A stretch of 64,000 nt of DNA from Lachnospiraceae bacterium (GTDB lineage: Bacteria; Bacillota; Clostridia; Lachnospirales; Lachnospiraceae): NCBI GenBank assembly GCA_017552985.1, contig JAFZNO010000015.1:45852-109851 (forward strand), written 5' to 3'. A program made the position numbers and the translations under genes. Positions within the stretch are counted from its first letter, which is position 1; every line of letters begins with the position of its first letter. Positions 25,851-33,944 of this stretch are shown here, piece by piece. The notes under the pieces were generated by a model, which was not told the origin of the DNA, did not search any database, and worked only from the letters and a program-made list of their open reading frames with translations.

Positions 25851-25980
25851 GGTTGTGATGCTCCTTTCTGTAATGAGATTGTATACTTATTCTAATACTA
25901 TTTTTTGAAATTGAAAAGAGAATATCCATTAATTTTTCTAAAAATTGAATGATCGGACAACTGGCGCGGGGAATTTGCAC

Positions 25981-26009
25981 TTGAAAGCTACCCCTCCACG
26001 TGTTATGCT
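25981..26009 (+). promoter_or_regulatory. Promoter of the TetR regulator gene
   Basis: TTGAAA (25981-25986), a 17-bp spacer and TATGCT (26004-26009), 31 bp before the ATG. Confidence 0.6.
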
Positions 26010-26039
26010 TTAGGCAGCGCAGAAGATGGGAGCAGGGAG

Positions 26040-26645
26040 ATGAACGCTAAGTTTTTTGAACTGAAAAAAGAAAAACAGGACAGAATGATCAACGCGGCAC
26101 TGAAGGTGTTTGCCATCAACGGATACCGCCATGCGAGCACGGATGACGTGGTGAAGGAAGCGGGGATCAGCAAAGGACTGTTATTCCATTATTTTGAAAA
26201 TAAGCTGGGCGTCTACCAGTTTGCATATGATTACAGCGTAAGATACATGTCCCTTGAACTTAGTACCTTCGTGGGCAACAAGGAGCGTGATCTGTTCGAG
26301 ATCGTGAAGCAGATCCAGTCTGCACGCCTGGATGCGATGAAGGGCTATCCCTACATGCAGCAGTTCCTGACGAGAAGCGCTTATGAAGATGCGAATGAGG
26401 TGCTGCTCGTCATCGGTCAGAGAAAGGACATTTTGGATAATGCGTATCAGGACATTTACCGCCGCATTAATTTCAATTCCCTGCCACACGGAAATGACGG
26501 GCGTCTTCTGTTTCAGCTGATGAACCATGCTGCGGAAGGCTTGATCCAGGAGCATTTCCAAGACGGTTCCTTCCAGGCGGACATGGTGCTTGGCGAGGTG
26601 TTGCAGTACGTGAACGTGATCCAAAAGATGGTGCTTTCGCGATAA
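26040..26645 (+). CDS. TetR/AcrR-family transcriptional regulator
   Basis: The 201-aa product has the TetR helix-turn-helix at its N-terminus (RMINAALKVFAINGYRHAST, DDVVKEAGISKGLLFHYFEN). An all-helical ligand/dimer domain follows. A promoter with 17-bp spacing lies upstream and a hairpin with eight T follows. The downstream gene is the large secreted lyase, and the divergent gene is the Ala-rich protein; either could be its target but no operator is obvious. The ligand is unknown. Confidence 0.88.
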   Translation: MNAKFFELKKEKQDRMINAALKVFAINGYRHASTDDVVKEAGISKGLLFHYFENKLGVYQFAYDYSVRYMSLELSTFVGNKERDLFEIVKQIQSARLDAMKGYPYMQQFLTRSAYEDANEVLLVIGQRKDILDNAYQDIYRRINFNSLPHGNDGRLLFQLMNHAAEGLIQEHFQDGSFQADMVLGEVLQYVNVIQKMVLSR

Positions 26646-26662
26646 GCCCAGAAGGCTGTTAG

Positions 26663-26691
26663 TAGACGAAAATTACAAAAGATGATATAAT
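26663..26691 (+). promoter_or_regulatory. Promoter of the heparinase-like gene
   Basis: TATAAT (26686-26691) with a weak -35 TAGACG (26663-26668) at 17 bp. Predicted transcription start is near 26698, inside the left arm of the hairpin at 26695. Confidence 0.55.
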
Positions 26692-26694
26692 TTT

Positions 26695-26731
26695 TCTGCA
26701 GACATTTAAGTGATGCCTGCAGATTTTTTTT
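26695..26731 (+). terminator. Terminator after tetR, overlapping the next gene's start region
   Basis: TCTGCAG (26695-26701) pairs with CTGCAGA (26717-26723) and is followed by eight T. It fits as the tetR terminator. RNA starting from the overlapping promoter would carry only part of the left arm. Confidence 0.7.
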
Positions 26732-26774
26732 GAATTCAATTTTTGGTTCAGATCGGTGAAGTGGGGTAGAAAGC

Positions 26775-29700
26775 ATGAAAAAAATCGGAAAAAGGATGAT
26801 GGCGGCAATGTTGACGTTCGTACTGTTTTTTGCAATGGTGCCGGAAACGGTTTACGTGAAAAACGTGCGGGCTGCTGAGAATCCCCAAGAGTATCTTGAC
26901 GGGAATCCGCTGTTGCCAAAGTACGTGGAAAAGGTTTTTGACGGACTTTCCAACAAAGGGAATTACGTGCGGCCGTCTGCAAAACAGATCTTAAGCGATT
27001 ATGAGAAATCTTCCCAATGTCAAAAGCATCCTCGCATTATGATCACGAAGAAGATCGTCGATGATCAGTTAAAACCGATCGCATCTAATACCAATGATCC
27101 CAGAAATGCCCTTTACAATAAGATCATGGCCAGAGCAGAAAATCTTTGCGTTTGGATAGTGGATCAGAATTCCCAGGATCAGCTTCCAAAATACTCGTAC
27201 AAATATGAAAGCAGAATGCCGGTTAACGGAGATCCGGAAAAACCCTCCGGCGGGAACACCTCGGATGATTTTAAGTACAAGATCATGGTGCTGGGATTCG
27301 CGTATCAGATGACCGACGTCGCTGCGCAAAAAAAGAGGTATGCGGAAGCGGCATGGAAGATTCTTGAAAGAATTACAAACACCTACGAATCTGACGTGGA
27401 TTCCAATGATAACTTCAAAGACGTCAATCCGTGGCATAATCTCGACTTTGGCACGTTTTCACAGGGATTGGCGATCGGTTATGACTGGTTTTACGATGCC
27501 TGGGACGCGGAGCAGAAGGAAAGACTGCAAAATGCCATTGTGAGACTTTGCTTTCAGGTGGCAAATGAGTCTTACGCAAAGAAATCCATTTTCAAGGAAG
27601 TGAAACACAATTTACAGAAAAGCAAGCTTGGAACCGGAAACATGAAGGGAGTGGAATACGTTCACAATCACAATTCCTTTGTAAATTCCGGCGTTATCAT
27701 GGCAGCGCTGGCTTTGATCGACGAGTATCCGGAGACGGCGTCAACCCTTTGCCAGGATGCGTTCCGTTCCATGGAAAAAAACTTAAATGAGTATCATCCG
27801 AGCGGACTTAGCAATGAAAGCCCGCAGTATTGGCTCTTCTCCATGGACAATTTTTCCATGATCTTCTCCACCCTTGAGACTGCTCTGGAAATTGGGGGCG
27901 ATTCTGACGGCTTGTATGGATTGGACGTTTGCCCGGCATTGAATGGGGGCAGAACCATGATCGCGATGCATGCCCTGGAATCTGACGTTGGCACTTTTAC
28001 CTTCGGGGACACGGAGGAAGGAAGGGTCACGACGCCTGGGGAACTATATTATTATAAGCACTATGATCTCCACGGCTATAATCAGTCCATTTTTAACCGC
28101 GTGTCAGCTAAAAATGATGATTATGCGGCTTTGGTGGAGGCTCTTCTGTGGTGTAAGGTTGAAGCTGATGACTTGAGTGGTTTGAGCTTGGATTGGGGGC
28201 CCGGAAAGGACCAAAGCACGCAGGGAGCATCGGAATTCGCGTCCTTTAGAAACACCTTTGGCAGCAAACAATCCTTCGTCGGCATAAAAGCGGGAACGAC
28301 GATCCGGGACCTTTTTGTCCATTTGGATCAGGGAAGCTTTGTTTTCCACGCCCAGGGAGTGAAATGGGCCGTTGACATGGGAAAAGATAAATATACCCTG
28401 ACCGGTTATACCGATAAGGATACGAACGGGAGATGGAAAATTTTCCGTCTTAGACCGGATGGACACAATACGTTGCTGATAAATCCCAATCGCGATGATT
28501 TTGGTTATGAGCTGGGAAAACAGGCACTTCTTTCTACGGAGTGTTCTGACAGTCACGCGAAAGCCGTGGTGGACATGACGAATCTGGTGAGTTCCAAGGC
28601 TTCAAAGGCGCGGCGCGGCTTTCTGCTTACGGATGACAGAAAGAATCTGGTGGTCCGGGATGAGGTGACTCTGACAAAGGCGGCGGACGTATATTGGGTA
28701 ATGTATACGCCGATCACAAATACCGTTTCGAGAGAAGGAAATACCGTGACGCTGACGGCAACGGGCGGAGAGAAACTCACGCTGGATTTCCTTTCTAATC
28801 AGGCGGGAGAATTTATTGATTCCACGGATGGCGTTGCGTATAGTGCGGCTCCATGGGATCTGGCACCGGTGGTGAGCGGCCAAAATTCAAATTCTGACAA
28901 AAAGACTGGTCATAAAAGAATTGCTTATAAGGTGCCTAGTGCCTCTGGGGATCTTTCCATTACCGTGAAAATGACGCGCGGTGACGTTGACAAGAACTCT
29001 GTTCCGGGAGTTGAAGAATATAGTGAGATTGATACTTGGGACGTGAACGGTTCCGTGACTATCCCCAAGACGGAGGAGCTGGAGGGTAACGTGACGAAGG
29101 CGGGAAAGCTTACGGTTGGTGAAGTATTAAGCGTCAGCGTATCCAACTGTAACTGCCCGGAAAAGGACTTGACCTACGTATGGCAGACGGGACTGAATAC
29201 CAATGGATTTTATGGGCCGAATTACGTCGTAAGGCAGGAGGACGTTGGACAGTATCTTACCTGCCGCATTACGGATAAGACTGGAAAGTACGTTGGTCAA
29301 TTGACGGCGAGATACAACAAGGCCCAAGCCCCGGAAGCAACGTATGACGGGAACCTTGCGATCACGAAGAAGGCCTTACGGCTTCAGGATACCATTGCCA
29401 TTGATTTTAAGGTCCCTGCTTCGGCTCTTTCAAGCTATCATGATCCATATCTCGCAGTGGTTCAGGGGGGCAGCCGGGAAACGTTGACGGAGTACCGCAA
29501 AACGGGAGACTTTTACGTGTTTACTTATCGCGTGGCGCCGCAGACGATCGACGAGGACGTGATCGCCGCGCCCCATGCACTGAATGCAGACGGAAAGGAC
29601 GTAAGGGGAGAAGCGTTTATTTATTCAGTTTCCAAGTACTGCTACAACATGCTTGGAAAATCTGAATATCAAGGTTCGCAATACGCAACGTTCCGAAGGC

Positions 29701-30272
29701 TCCTTGTGGACATCCTCCGCTATGGCGACGCGGCGCAGGTTTACGCGGATTACAAGCCGGCATTATTGGCCAGCCGTAACTTGACAAGCGCACAAAATGC
29801 GATGGGAACGGACGTGAGCGCGACCATGAAGTACAACAGCGTAAAGAACGAGAATTACGGGACGGTGAATTCGTCAGAAGCCTTGGCAAAAATTGAAAAA
29901 GCCGCGCTCTACCTCGAGGCGGCGGTAAACGTTCAGTTTAAGTTTAGTGCAAACAATCCATCAGACCTTCGCGTGGTGATCACGGACAATGCGGAATGCA
30001 CGAACGTGATCGCCGAGTATCCGGCAAATGCGAAGCTGACTGACGGGAGCCTGTACTACGTTAACGTCGATGCATTGAATGCGGGCGAAATGCGAAAGAC
30101 CATCTATGCGACGGTGATGAAGAGTAACAAGAAGGTCAGCAACACCTACCGTTACAGCATCGAGTCCTATGTTTCATCCATGAGGACCGATGGCAGTACA
30201 AAGCTTGATCAGTTGCTTGACGCGATGATGCGCTACGGCGACTCCGCGGCTGCTTACGCGAAACAATATTAA
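26775..30272 (+). CDS. Secreted heparinase II/III-like polysaccharide lyase, modular
   Basis: The 1165-aa product has a signal peptide (MLTFVLFFAMVPETVYVKNV then RAAE). An alpha/alpha-toroid domain (about 60-420, NPWHNLDFGTFSQGLAIGYD, EYVHNHNSFVNSGVIMAAL) is followed by a beta-sheet heparinase II/III-like domain (about 500-740, RDLFVHLDQGSFVFHAQGVK). An Ig-like module follows (about 765-860), then a C-terminal region with two copies of a motif ending LRYGDAAQVYADY and MRYGDSAAAYAKQY. Such proteins cleave uronic-acid polysaccharides such as heparin-like glycans or alginate; the exact substrate cannot be read here. It has no cell-wall anchor motif. Its own promoter precedes it. Confidence 0.8.
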   Translation: MKKIGKRMMAAMLTFVLFFAMVPETVYVKNVRAAENPQEYLDGNPLLPKYVEKVFDGLSNKGNYVRPSAKQILSDYEKSSQCQKHPRIMITKKIVDDQLKPIASNTNDPRNALYNKIMARAENLCVWIVDQNSQDQLPKYSYKYESRMPVNGDPEKPSGGNTSDDFKYKIMVLGFAYQMTDVAAQKKRYAEAAWKILERITNTYESDVDSNDNFKDVNPWHNLDFGTFSQGLAIGYDWFYDAWDAEQKERLQNAIVRLCFQVANESYAKKSIFKEVKHNLQKSKLGTGNMKGVEYVHNHNSFVNSGVIMAALALIDEYPETASTLCQDAFRSMEKNLNEYHPSGLSNESPQYWLFSMDNFSMIFSTLETALEIGGDSDGLYGLDVCPALNGGRTMIAMHALESDVGTFTFGDTEEGRVTTPGELYYYKHYDLHGYNQSIFNRVSAKNDDYAALVEALLWCKVEADDLSGLSLDWGPGKDQSTQGASEFASFRNTFGSKQSFVGIKAGTTIRDLFVHLDQGSFVFHAQGVKWAVDMGKDKYTLTGYTDKDTNGRWKIFRLRPDGHNTLLINPNRDDFGYELGKQALLSTECSDSHAKAVVDMTNLVSSKASKARRGFLLTDDRKNLVVRDEVTLTKAADVYWVMYTPITNTVSREGNTVTLTATGGEKLTLDFLSNQAGEFIDSTDGVAYSAAPWDLAPVVSGQNSNSDKKTGHKRIAYKVPSASGDLSITVKMTRGDVDKNSVPGVEEYSEIDTWDVNGSVTIPKTEELEGNVTKAGKLTVGEVLSVSVSNCNCPEKDLTYVWQTGLNTNGFYGPNYVVRQEDVGQYLTCRITDKTGKYVGQLTARYNKAQAPEATYDGNLAITKKALRLQDTIAIDFKVPASALSSYHDPYLAVVQGGSRETLTEYRKTGDFYVFTYRVAPQTIDEDVIAAPHALNADGKDVRGEAFIYSVSKYCYNMLGKSEYQGSQYATFRRLLVDILRYGDAAQVYADYKPALLASRNLTSAQNAMGTDVSATMKYNSVKNENYGTVNSSEALAKIEKAALYLEAAVNVQFKFSANNPSDLRVVITDNAECTNVIAEYPANAKLTDGSLYYVNVDALNAGEMRKTIYATVMKSNKKVSNTYRYSIESYVSSMRTDGSTKLDQLLDAMMRYGDSAAAYAKQY

Positions 30273-30318
30273 AAAAGGTCACGGGCCGTGCCTAATGACA
30301 CGTTTCCGTGGCCTTTTT
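30271..30318. terminator. Bidirectional terminator between the lyase and esterase genes
   Basis: AAAAAAGGTCACGG (30271-30284) pairs with CCGTGGCCTTTTT (30306-30318) with one G-T pair. A/T tracts on both sides allow use from both strands. Confidence 0.8.
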
Positions 30319-30331
30319 CAGTGCTTGCGCA

Positions 30332-31324
30332 TTATAAGAATCGCTCAAACCAGATGCGGGAGAGCTCTACCCAAGTGTTGACGTCGGCGAAGGGATTGCT
30401 GGTCGGCTTCGGGAAGGAAGGCGGTGCCTGATTGGGGTCCTTTGGTGCAAAGAATTGTTGCATCAGTTCTTCCTTCCGCCTGGGGTTCATGTTGACGGCA
30501 GTGTCATTTTTGACGTGCTCCAGGGCGAGCCAAACCTGTTCCTGAACGTATTCCCCACCATGCCAGCCGGAAAACAGTTCCATGCTTGCGGTGGAGAGAC
30601 CGTGACCGCCGTGAGGGTATACGTACTGACAATAGGGAACGCCCTTTTCCTTCAAGGCTTTTGCCAAAAGATAGGTGTTTTCCACGGGAACCAGGTTGTC
30701 CTCCACGGTCTGCCACAGGAAGCAGGGAGGCGTGTTCTCTTTTACCTGTTTTTCGATGGAAAAGTATTCCAGTTCTTCCTCGGAAGGCTCCATGCCGAGA
30801 AGCGCCTGCATGGAGTATATATGGGTGTATTCGCCGGAGGTGATCACGGGATAGCCAAAGATTGCCGCGTCAGGGCGATTGGAGATGGCATTCAGCTCAA
30901 GATCCGGATCCGTGACGTCATCGAAATGCGTGCACAGACTTCCGCATACGTGACCGCCGGCGGAAAAGCCACAGATCAAAAGCTTCGCAGGGTCTAAATG
31001 GTATTCGCCTGCATTCTTCCGGACCAGACGCACGGCCCTGGAGAGATCTGACATGGGCTGTTTCTTTAGCGGCACGCACATGGTAATGTCGTTGGTGTAG
31101 GTTAAGACAAAGACGTTTAATCCCATGCGATAGTATTCCATGGCAACCAACTCACCTTCGTGAGGGGCCAGCATGCAATATCCGCCGCCGGGAACGACGA
31201 TCATGCATTTGCGCACGCTATCGTCTTCGTCGTGAAGGAAGGCGTGCACGTTGGGCATGAAGCCATAGGCTGCGGCATAATCGTATTCTTCGGGTTTCCA
31301 GAGATCAAGTCGAAAAGTTTTCAC
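30332..31324 (-). CDS. Alpha/beta hydrolase, acetyl-xylan-esterase-like
   Basis: The 330-aa product has the alpha/beta hydrolase oxyanion segment VVPGGGYCML, the nucleophile elbow GFSAGGHV and a late histidine in HGGHGLS, with an acidic residue in VEDNLVPV. This fits the BD-FAE/acetyl-esterase group that removes acetyl or feruloyl groups from xylan or oligosaccharides. There is no signal peptide, so it acts inside the cell. The start is taken as GTG (31322-31324) because AAGGAG lies 7 bp upstream; an ATG-initiated extension to 31429 would overlap the preceding gene by 91 bp. It is the second gene of a leftward pair. Confidence 0.8.
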   Translation of the reverse strand: MKTFRLDLWKPEEYDYAAAYGFMPNVHAFLHDEDDSVRKCMIVVPGGGYCMLAPHEGELVAMEYYRMGLNVFVLTYTNDITMCVPLKKQPMSDLSRAVRLVRKNAGEYHLDPAKLLICGFSAGGHVCGSLCTHFDDVTDPDLELNAISNRPDAAIFGYPVITSGEYTHIYSMQALLGMEPSEEELEYFSIEKQVKENTPPCFLWQTVEDNLVPVENTYLLAKALKEKGVPYCQYVYPHGGHGLSTASMELFSGWHGGEYVQEQVWLALEHVKNDTAVNMNPRRKEELMQQFFAPKDPNQAPPSFPKPTSNPFADVNTWVELSRIWFERFL

Positions 31325-31338
31325 GTGTATTCTCCTTT

Positions 31339-32106
31339 TTATTTTTTTGCCTTGTAAGGGCCATCGGCGGGATAACCGCCCTTTAATTTCTGCATGCCGC
31401 GCTGGATGGCATCCTTGGAATTCTTCCAATCGGCGCCGGCGTTCTGGTAGTCAAACATTTCCACCATCCATGCCACGTCCTCGGAGACGCGCTCCAAGTT
31501 CTTTTCCATGAGGGGAAGCACCATGGCGTAGAACTCCGATTTCTCCTTGTCGCCAAGCTTTAACTCCGCCGCGTCGCAAAGATCACCAAAGTGACTTAAG
31601 CAAAAGCCCTTGCTGTCCTTGATCTTGTCGCGGAAGACGTCATCCTGCTTGTAGAGATAAAAGAACGTATCCACGTAGCGCTCGTAGGTGTCCTGAAAAT
31701 GCTTACACACATAGCAGGATTCCTCTTTTTTTTGCACCCAGCTTCCAAAAGAAGAGACGGGAGCGTCTCCCTTCGGGCGCATGAGCTTTTCCTTGAAGGA
31801 CAGCTTCCCGGGCGCAAAGCCTCTCGCCTGCTCCTTGAATTCATTGATGATCCTGCGATAGTGGGTCTTTAAGATCCAAGCATTGCCAAGCGTGTTTCCA
31901 TAGTCGAACATCTTTTGGAAATGCGTGCGGCAAAAACCGGCCTTGTCCGTCATGTCGCGTACGTCCGCCTCCATGTAGGAAGCGCTGCTGCCAAGCACAA
32001 AATCGATGAGGTCCTGCTCCACGGCACGCTCAATAAAGCAAAAGGGACATTCGTCCTTTGCGTCCACGGCATCATTTAAGGGGATGGTATATAATTGTTC
32101 CTTCAT
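31339..32106 (-). CDS. DUF6062-like cysteine/histidine-rich protein
   Basis: The 255-aa product has paired metal-binding-like motifs. CPFC is near the N-terminus, CYVC is in the middle, and two repeated CxxHF motifs (GFCRTHFQKMF, GFCLSHFGDLC) suggest an internally duplicated fold with two sites. It resembles the uncharacterised DUF6062 family; that is recognition without a search. It is soluble, with no signal or membrane segment. AAGGAG precedes the ATG, and a TTGCAT-N17-TACAAT promoter lies at 32166-32194. The esterase gene follows after 14 bp in the same direction. Confidence 0.75.
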   Translation of the reverse strand: MKEQLYTIPLNDAVDAKDECPFCFIERAVEQDLIDFVLGSSASYMEADVRDMTDKAGFCRTHFQKMFDYGNTLGNAWILKTHYRRIINEFKEQARGFAPGKLSFKEKLMRPKGDAPVSSFGSWVQKKEESCYVCKHFQDTYERYVDTFFYLYKQDDVFRDKIKDSKGFCLSHFGDLCDAAELKLGDKEKSEFYAMVLPLMEKNLERVSEDVAWMVEMFDYQNAGADWKNSKDAIQRGMQKLKGGYPADGPYKAKK

Positions 32107-32165
32107 GTGATTCTCCTTTTTTGACGAATCATACAGGGCTGCTAAGGACTGCCTGCCATGAGTTT

Positions 32166-32194
32166 ATTGTAAAGGATGGAAGGGGAAAATGCAA
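32166..32194 (-). promoter_or_regulatory. Promoter of the DUF6062-esterase operon
   Basis: On the minus strand, TTGCAT (plus-strand 32189-32194), a 17-bp spacer and TACAAT (32166-32171). Confidence 0.55.
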
Positions 32195-32267
32195 GAAAAT
32201 CCATTTACGCATGCTCCGCACGCCCTCTAATTGCAGGATCGTAATCCGGTATGTCGAGAGTGATTCC

Positions 32268-33155
32268 TTATGTTAAGTAGGTGCGAATCTTTTTTTCGAT
32301 GATTTTAACGTCCAAAGGCATTATTTCCGATTCCATGGAGACAATCAGGTTTTTTCCTACGTAAAGGCCGTTTTGCTCATACAATGAAATCTTTTTCAAG
32401 CTTTTTATCGCATATTCTGAATTTGAGATCATGCCAAAATGTTCCCAATAGAAAGTTTTTCTGCTTCTTACGTTTAACACGACAAAATCAGGACATGCTT
32501 TGTGTCCATTATCCAAAATCAATTCTGGTTCATATTGGTATGGCACGCGGTATTGGAAAAAAAGATCCGCTATGATTTTCTCTGATTTGGAGCGTACGTT
32601 TTCTCCTAAAGCTGTTTGATAAAGTATTTCTGTGGGATACGTGTTTTGATTCCCTTTATGCGTTTCACGCCACTCCTTAACAAATGTTTCTTTTGGAAGA
32701 ATCAACGGACTTATGATTTCTTGTTTTGCTTCGCAATAGTTGTCATAGATTTTTTCAATTTCTTCTATGTCATATTTCTTCAGGAACTTTTGTAACGTAT
32801 CTTTTAGTTTGCGGATTTTTTCGAAGGCTTTTGTATCATATTCCTTCTGCGCCGATACAATAATTTGTTGCAGTTCTGATACCTTCGCATAGCGCTTTTT
32901 ATGGCTTGCAGGGTCAAAAAAATAGAATTGCCTGCATCCGTTACTGTTTGACGCCCGGATTCGTTCATTGCCAGATGAACCCGTTATTTCCTTGCTCCTC
33001 ACACGCCCATTGCCAACCATAATGATTTTTTCCATCTCTTCGCCTAAGATATTTAGTTGTTCTAATTGTGTCATCAGCTCCTCTCTGTAAACATCCTTTG
33101 TAAATCCATAATTCCTTATGGTTTCTAATGATGACTTACTTGATCGTTTCTTCAT
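32268..33155 (-). CDS. PD-(D/E)XK-type nuclease-domain protein, probably acquired
   Basis: The 295-aa product has a helical N-terminal half and a C-terminal restriction-endonuclease-like core. Motifs are VRSKSEKIIADLFFQYRVPY (glutamate in SKSE), YEPELIL, CPDFVVLNV (PD) and YWEHFGMISNSEYA (E-x-x of the D/ExK site). This set is typical of uncharacterised PD-(D/E)XK proteins seen in defence or mobile regions. The gene is markedly AT-richer than its neighbours, which suggests transfer. A GGAGGT site precedes the ATG. Seven 53-bp hairpin repeats lie directly upstream of it. No partner restriction or methylase gene is visible. Confidence 0.7.
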   Translation of the reverse strand: MKKRSSKSSLETIRNYGFTKDVYREELMTQLEQLNILGEEMEKIIMVGNGRVRSKEITGSSGNERIRASNSNGCRQFYFFDPASHKKRYAKVSELQQIIVSAQKEYDTKAFEKIRKLKDTLQKFLKKYDIEEIEKIYDNYCEAKQEIISPLILPKETFVKEWRETHKGNQNTYPTEILYQTALGENVRSKSEKIIADLFFQYRVPYQYEPELILDNGHKACPDFVVLNVRSRKTFYWEHFGMISNSEYAIKSLKKISLYEQNGLYVGKNLIVSMESEIMPLDVKIIEKKIRTYLT

Positions 33156-33185
33156 GTTTCACCTCCGTTATTTTGTTTCACCTCA

Positions 33186-33553
33186 TTTTTTGAATTGTTA
33201 CGGGTGCATTTGCCGTTTTGACGTTTCGGCCCGTAGTTTTTGAAAATCTGTTACGGGCGAATTTGCCGTTTTGGCGTTTCGGCCCGTAGTTTTTGAAAAT
33301 CTGTTACGGGCGAATTTGCCGTTTTGGCGTTTCGGCCCGTAGTTTTTGAAAAGCTGTTACGGGCGAATTTGCCGTTTCGACATTTCGACCCGTAGTTTTT
33401 GAAAAGCTGTTACGGGCGAATTTGCCGTTTCGACGTTTCGCCCCGTAGTTTTTGAAAAGCTGTTACGGGCGAATTTGCCGTTTCGACATTTCGGCCCGTA
33501 GTTTTTGAAAATCTGCTACGGGCGTATTTGCCGTTTTGGCGTTTCGGCCCGTA
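33186..33553. repeat. 53-bp tandem hairpin repeat array, seven units
   Basis: The anchor TTACGGG (CTACGGG in the last unit) recurs at 33198, 33251, 33304, 33357, 33410, 33463 and 33516, an exact 53-bp period. Each unit contains TACGGGC and GCCCGTA-like arms with ATTTGCCG, then TTTTGGCG or TTTCGACA, between them. Units can therefore fold as hairpins in either phase. The linker contains TTTTTGAAAA. Units differ by a few substitutions, mostly TTGGCG versus TCGACA and GGCCC versus GACCC. There are no unique spacers. The array lies between the divergent nuclease and GH31 genes. Confidence 0.9.
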
Positions 33554-33564
33554 ACCCTTAAATT

Positions 33565-33690
33565 GATGCTCGTGCGTACGGCCAGGGCAAAATGTCAGCA
33601 ATCCTTTGGGCTTCCGTAAGTGTGGGAGAATTAAAAGAGAAATTAGGAAAAGTAGATAATCTGACAATCGAAAACAAAAAAGATACGTAA
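33565..33690 (+). pseudogene. Possible gene remnant after the repeat array
   Basis: An open frame after a stop at 33559 reads IDARAYGQGKM, then SAILWASVSVGELKEKLGKV, DNLTIENKKDT, and ends at 33688-33690. The only ATG (33592) has no convincing ribosome binding site. It looks like the C-terminal scrap of a larger protein left after rearrangement. I do not recognise the family, and it may be meaningless. Confidence 0.25.
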
Positions 33691-33944
33691 GATTTAAGTA
33701 TCTGAGTTTTTAAAACTCAAATCCTTTGCATAATACTTTATTCTCAAAACATAGTTTTGTCAATTATCATATGAAAACAGGAAATCCTATTTCCGATGCT
33801 AAGACTTGAAAACACTCTTTTGTGGATGATGAGTTTATGATATGATATTTTTTGGATGTAGTGGCAGGTATTATCTGCCAGTTTGACGGAATAACGCGTT
33901 TTTTGATTTAATCATAATGAGTTGCCATGAATGGGAGGAGAGGC
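33691..33944. other. AT-rich region upstream of the GH31 gene
   Basis: There is no gene. It holds TATGAT elements at 33836 and 33841 that could be -10 boxes, without a convincing -35 at proper spacing. Just before the GH31 ATG is a strong GGGAGGAG site (33933-33940). The low GC matches the adjacent nuclease island. Confidence 0.5.

Noticed and set aside
33410-33667. 85-codon open frame on the minus strand across the repeats
   Set aside because: It simply reads through the 53-bp units, has no ribosome binding site and its repeats follow the DNA period, not a protein pattern.
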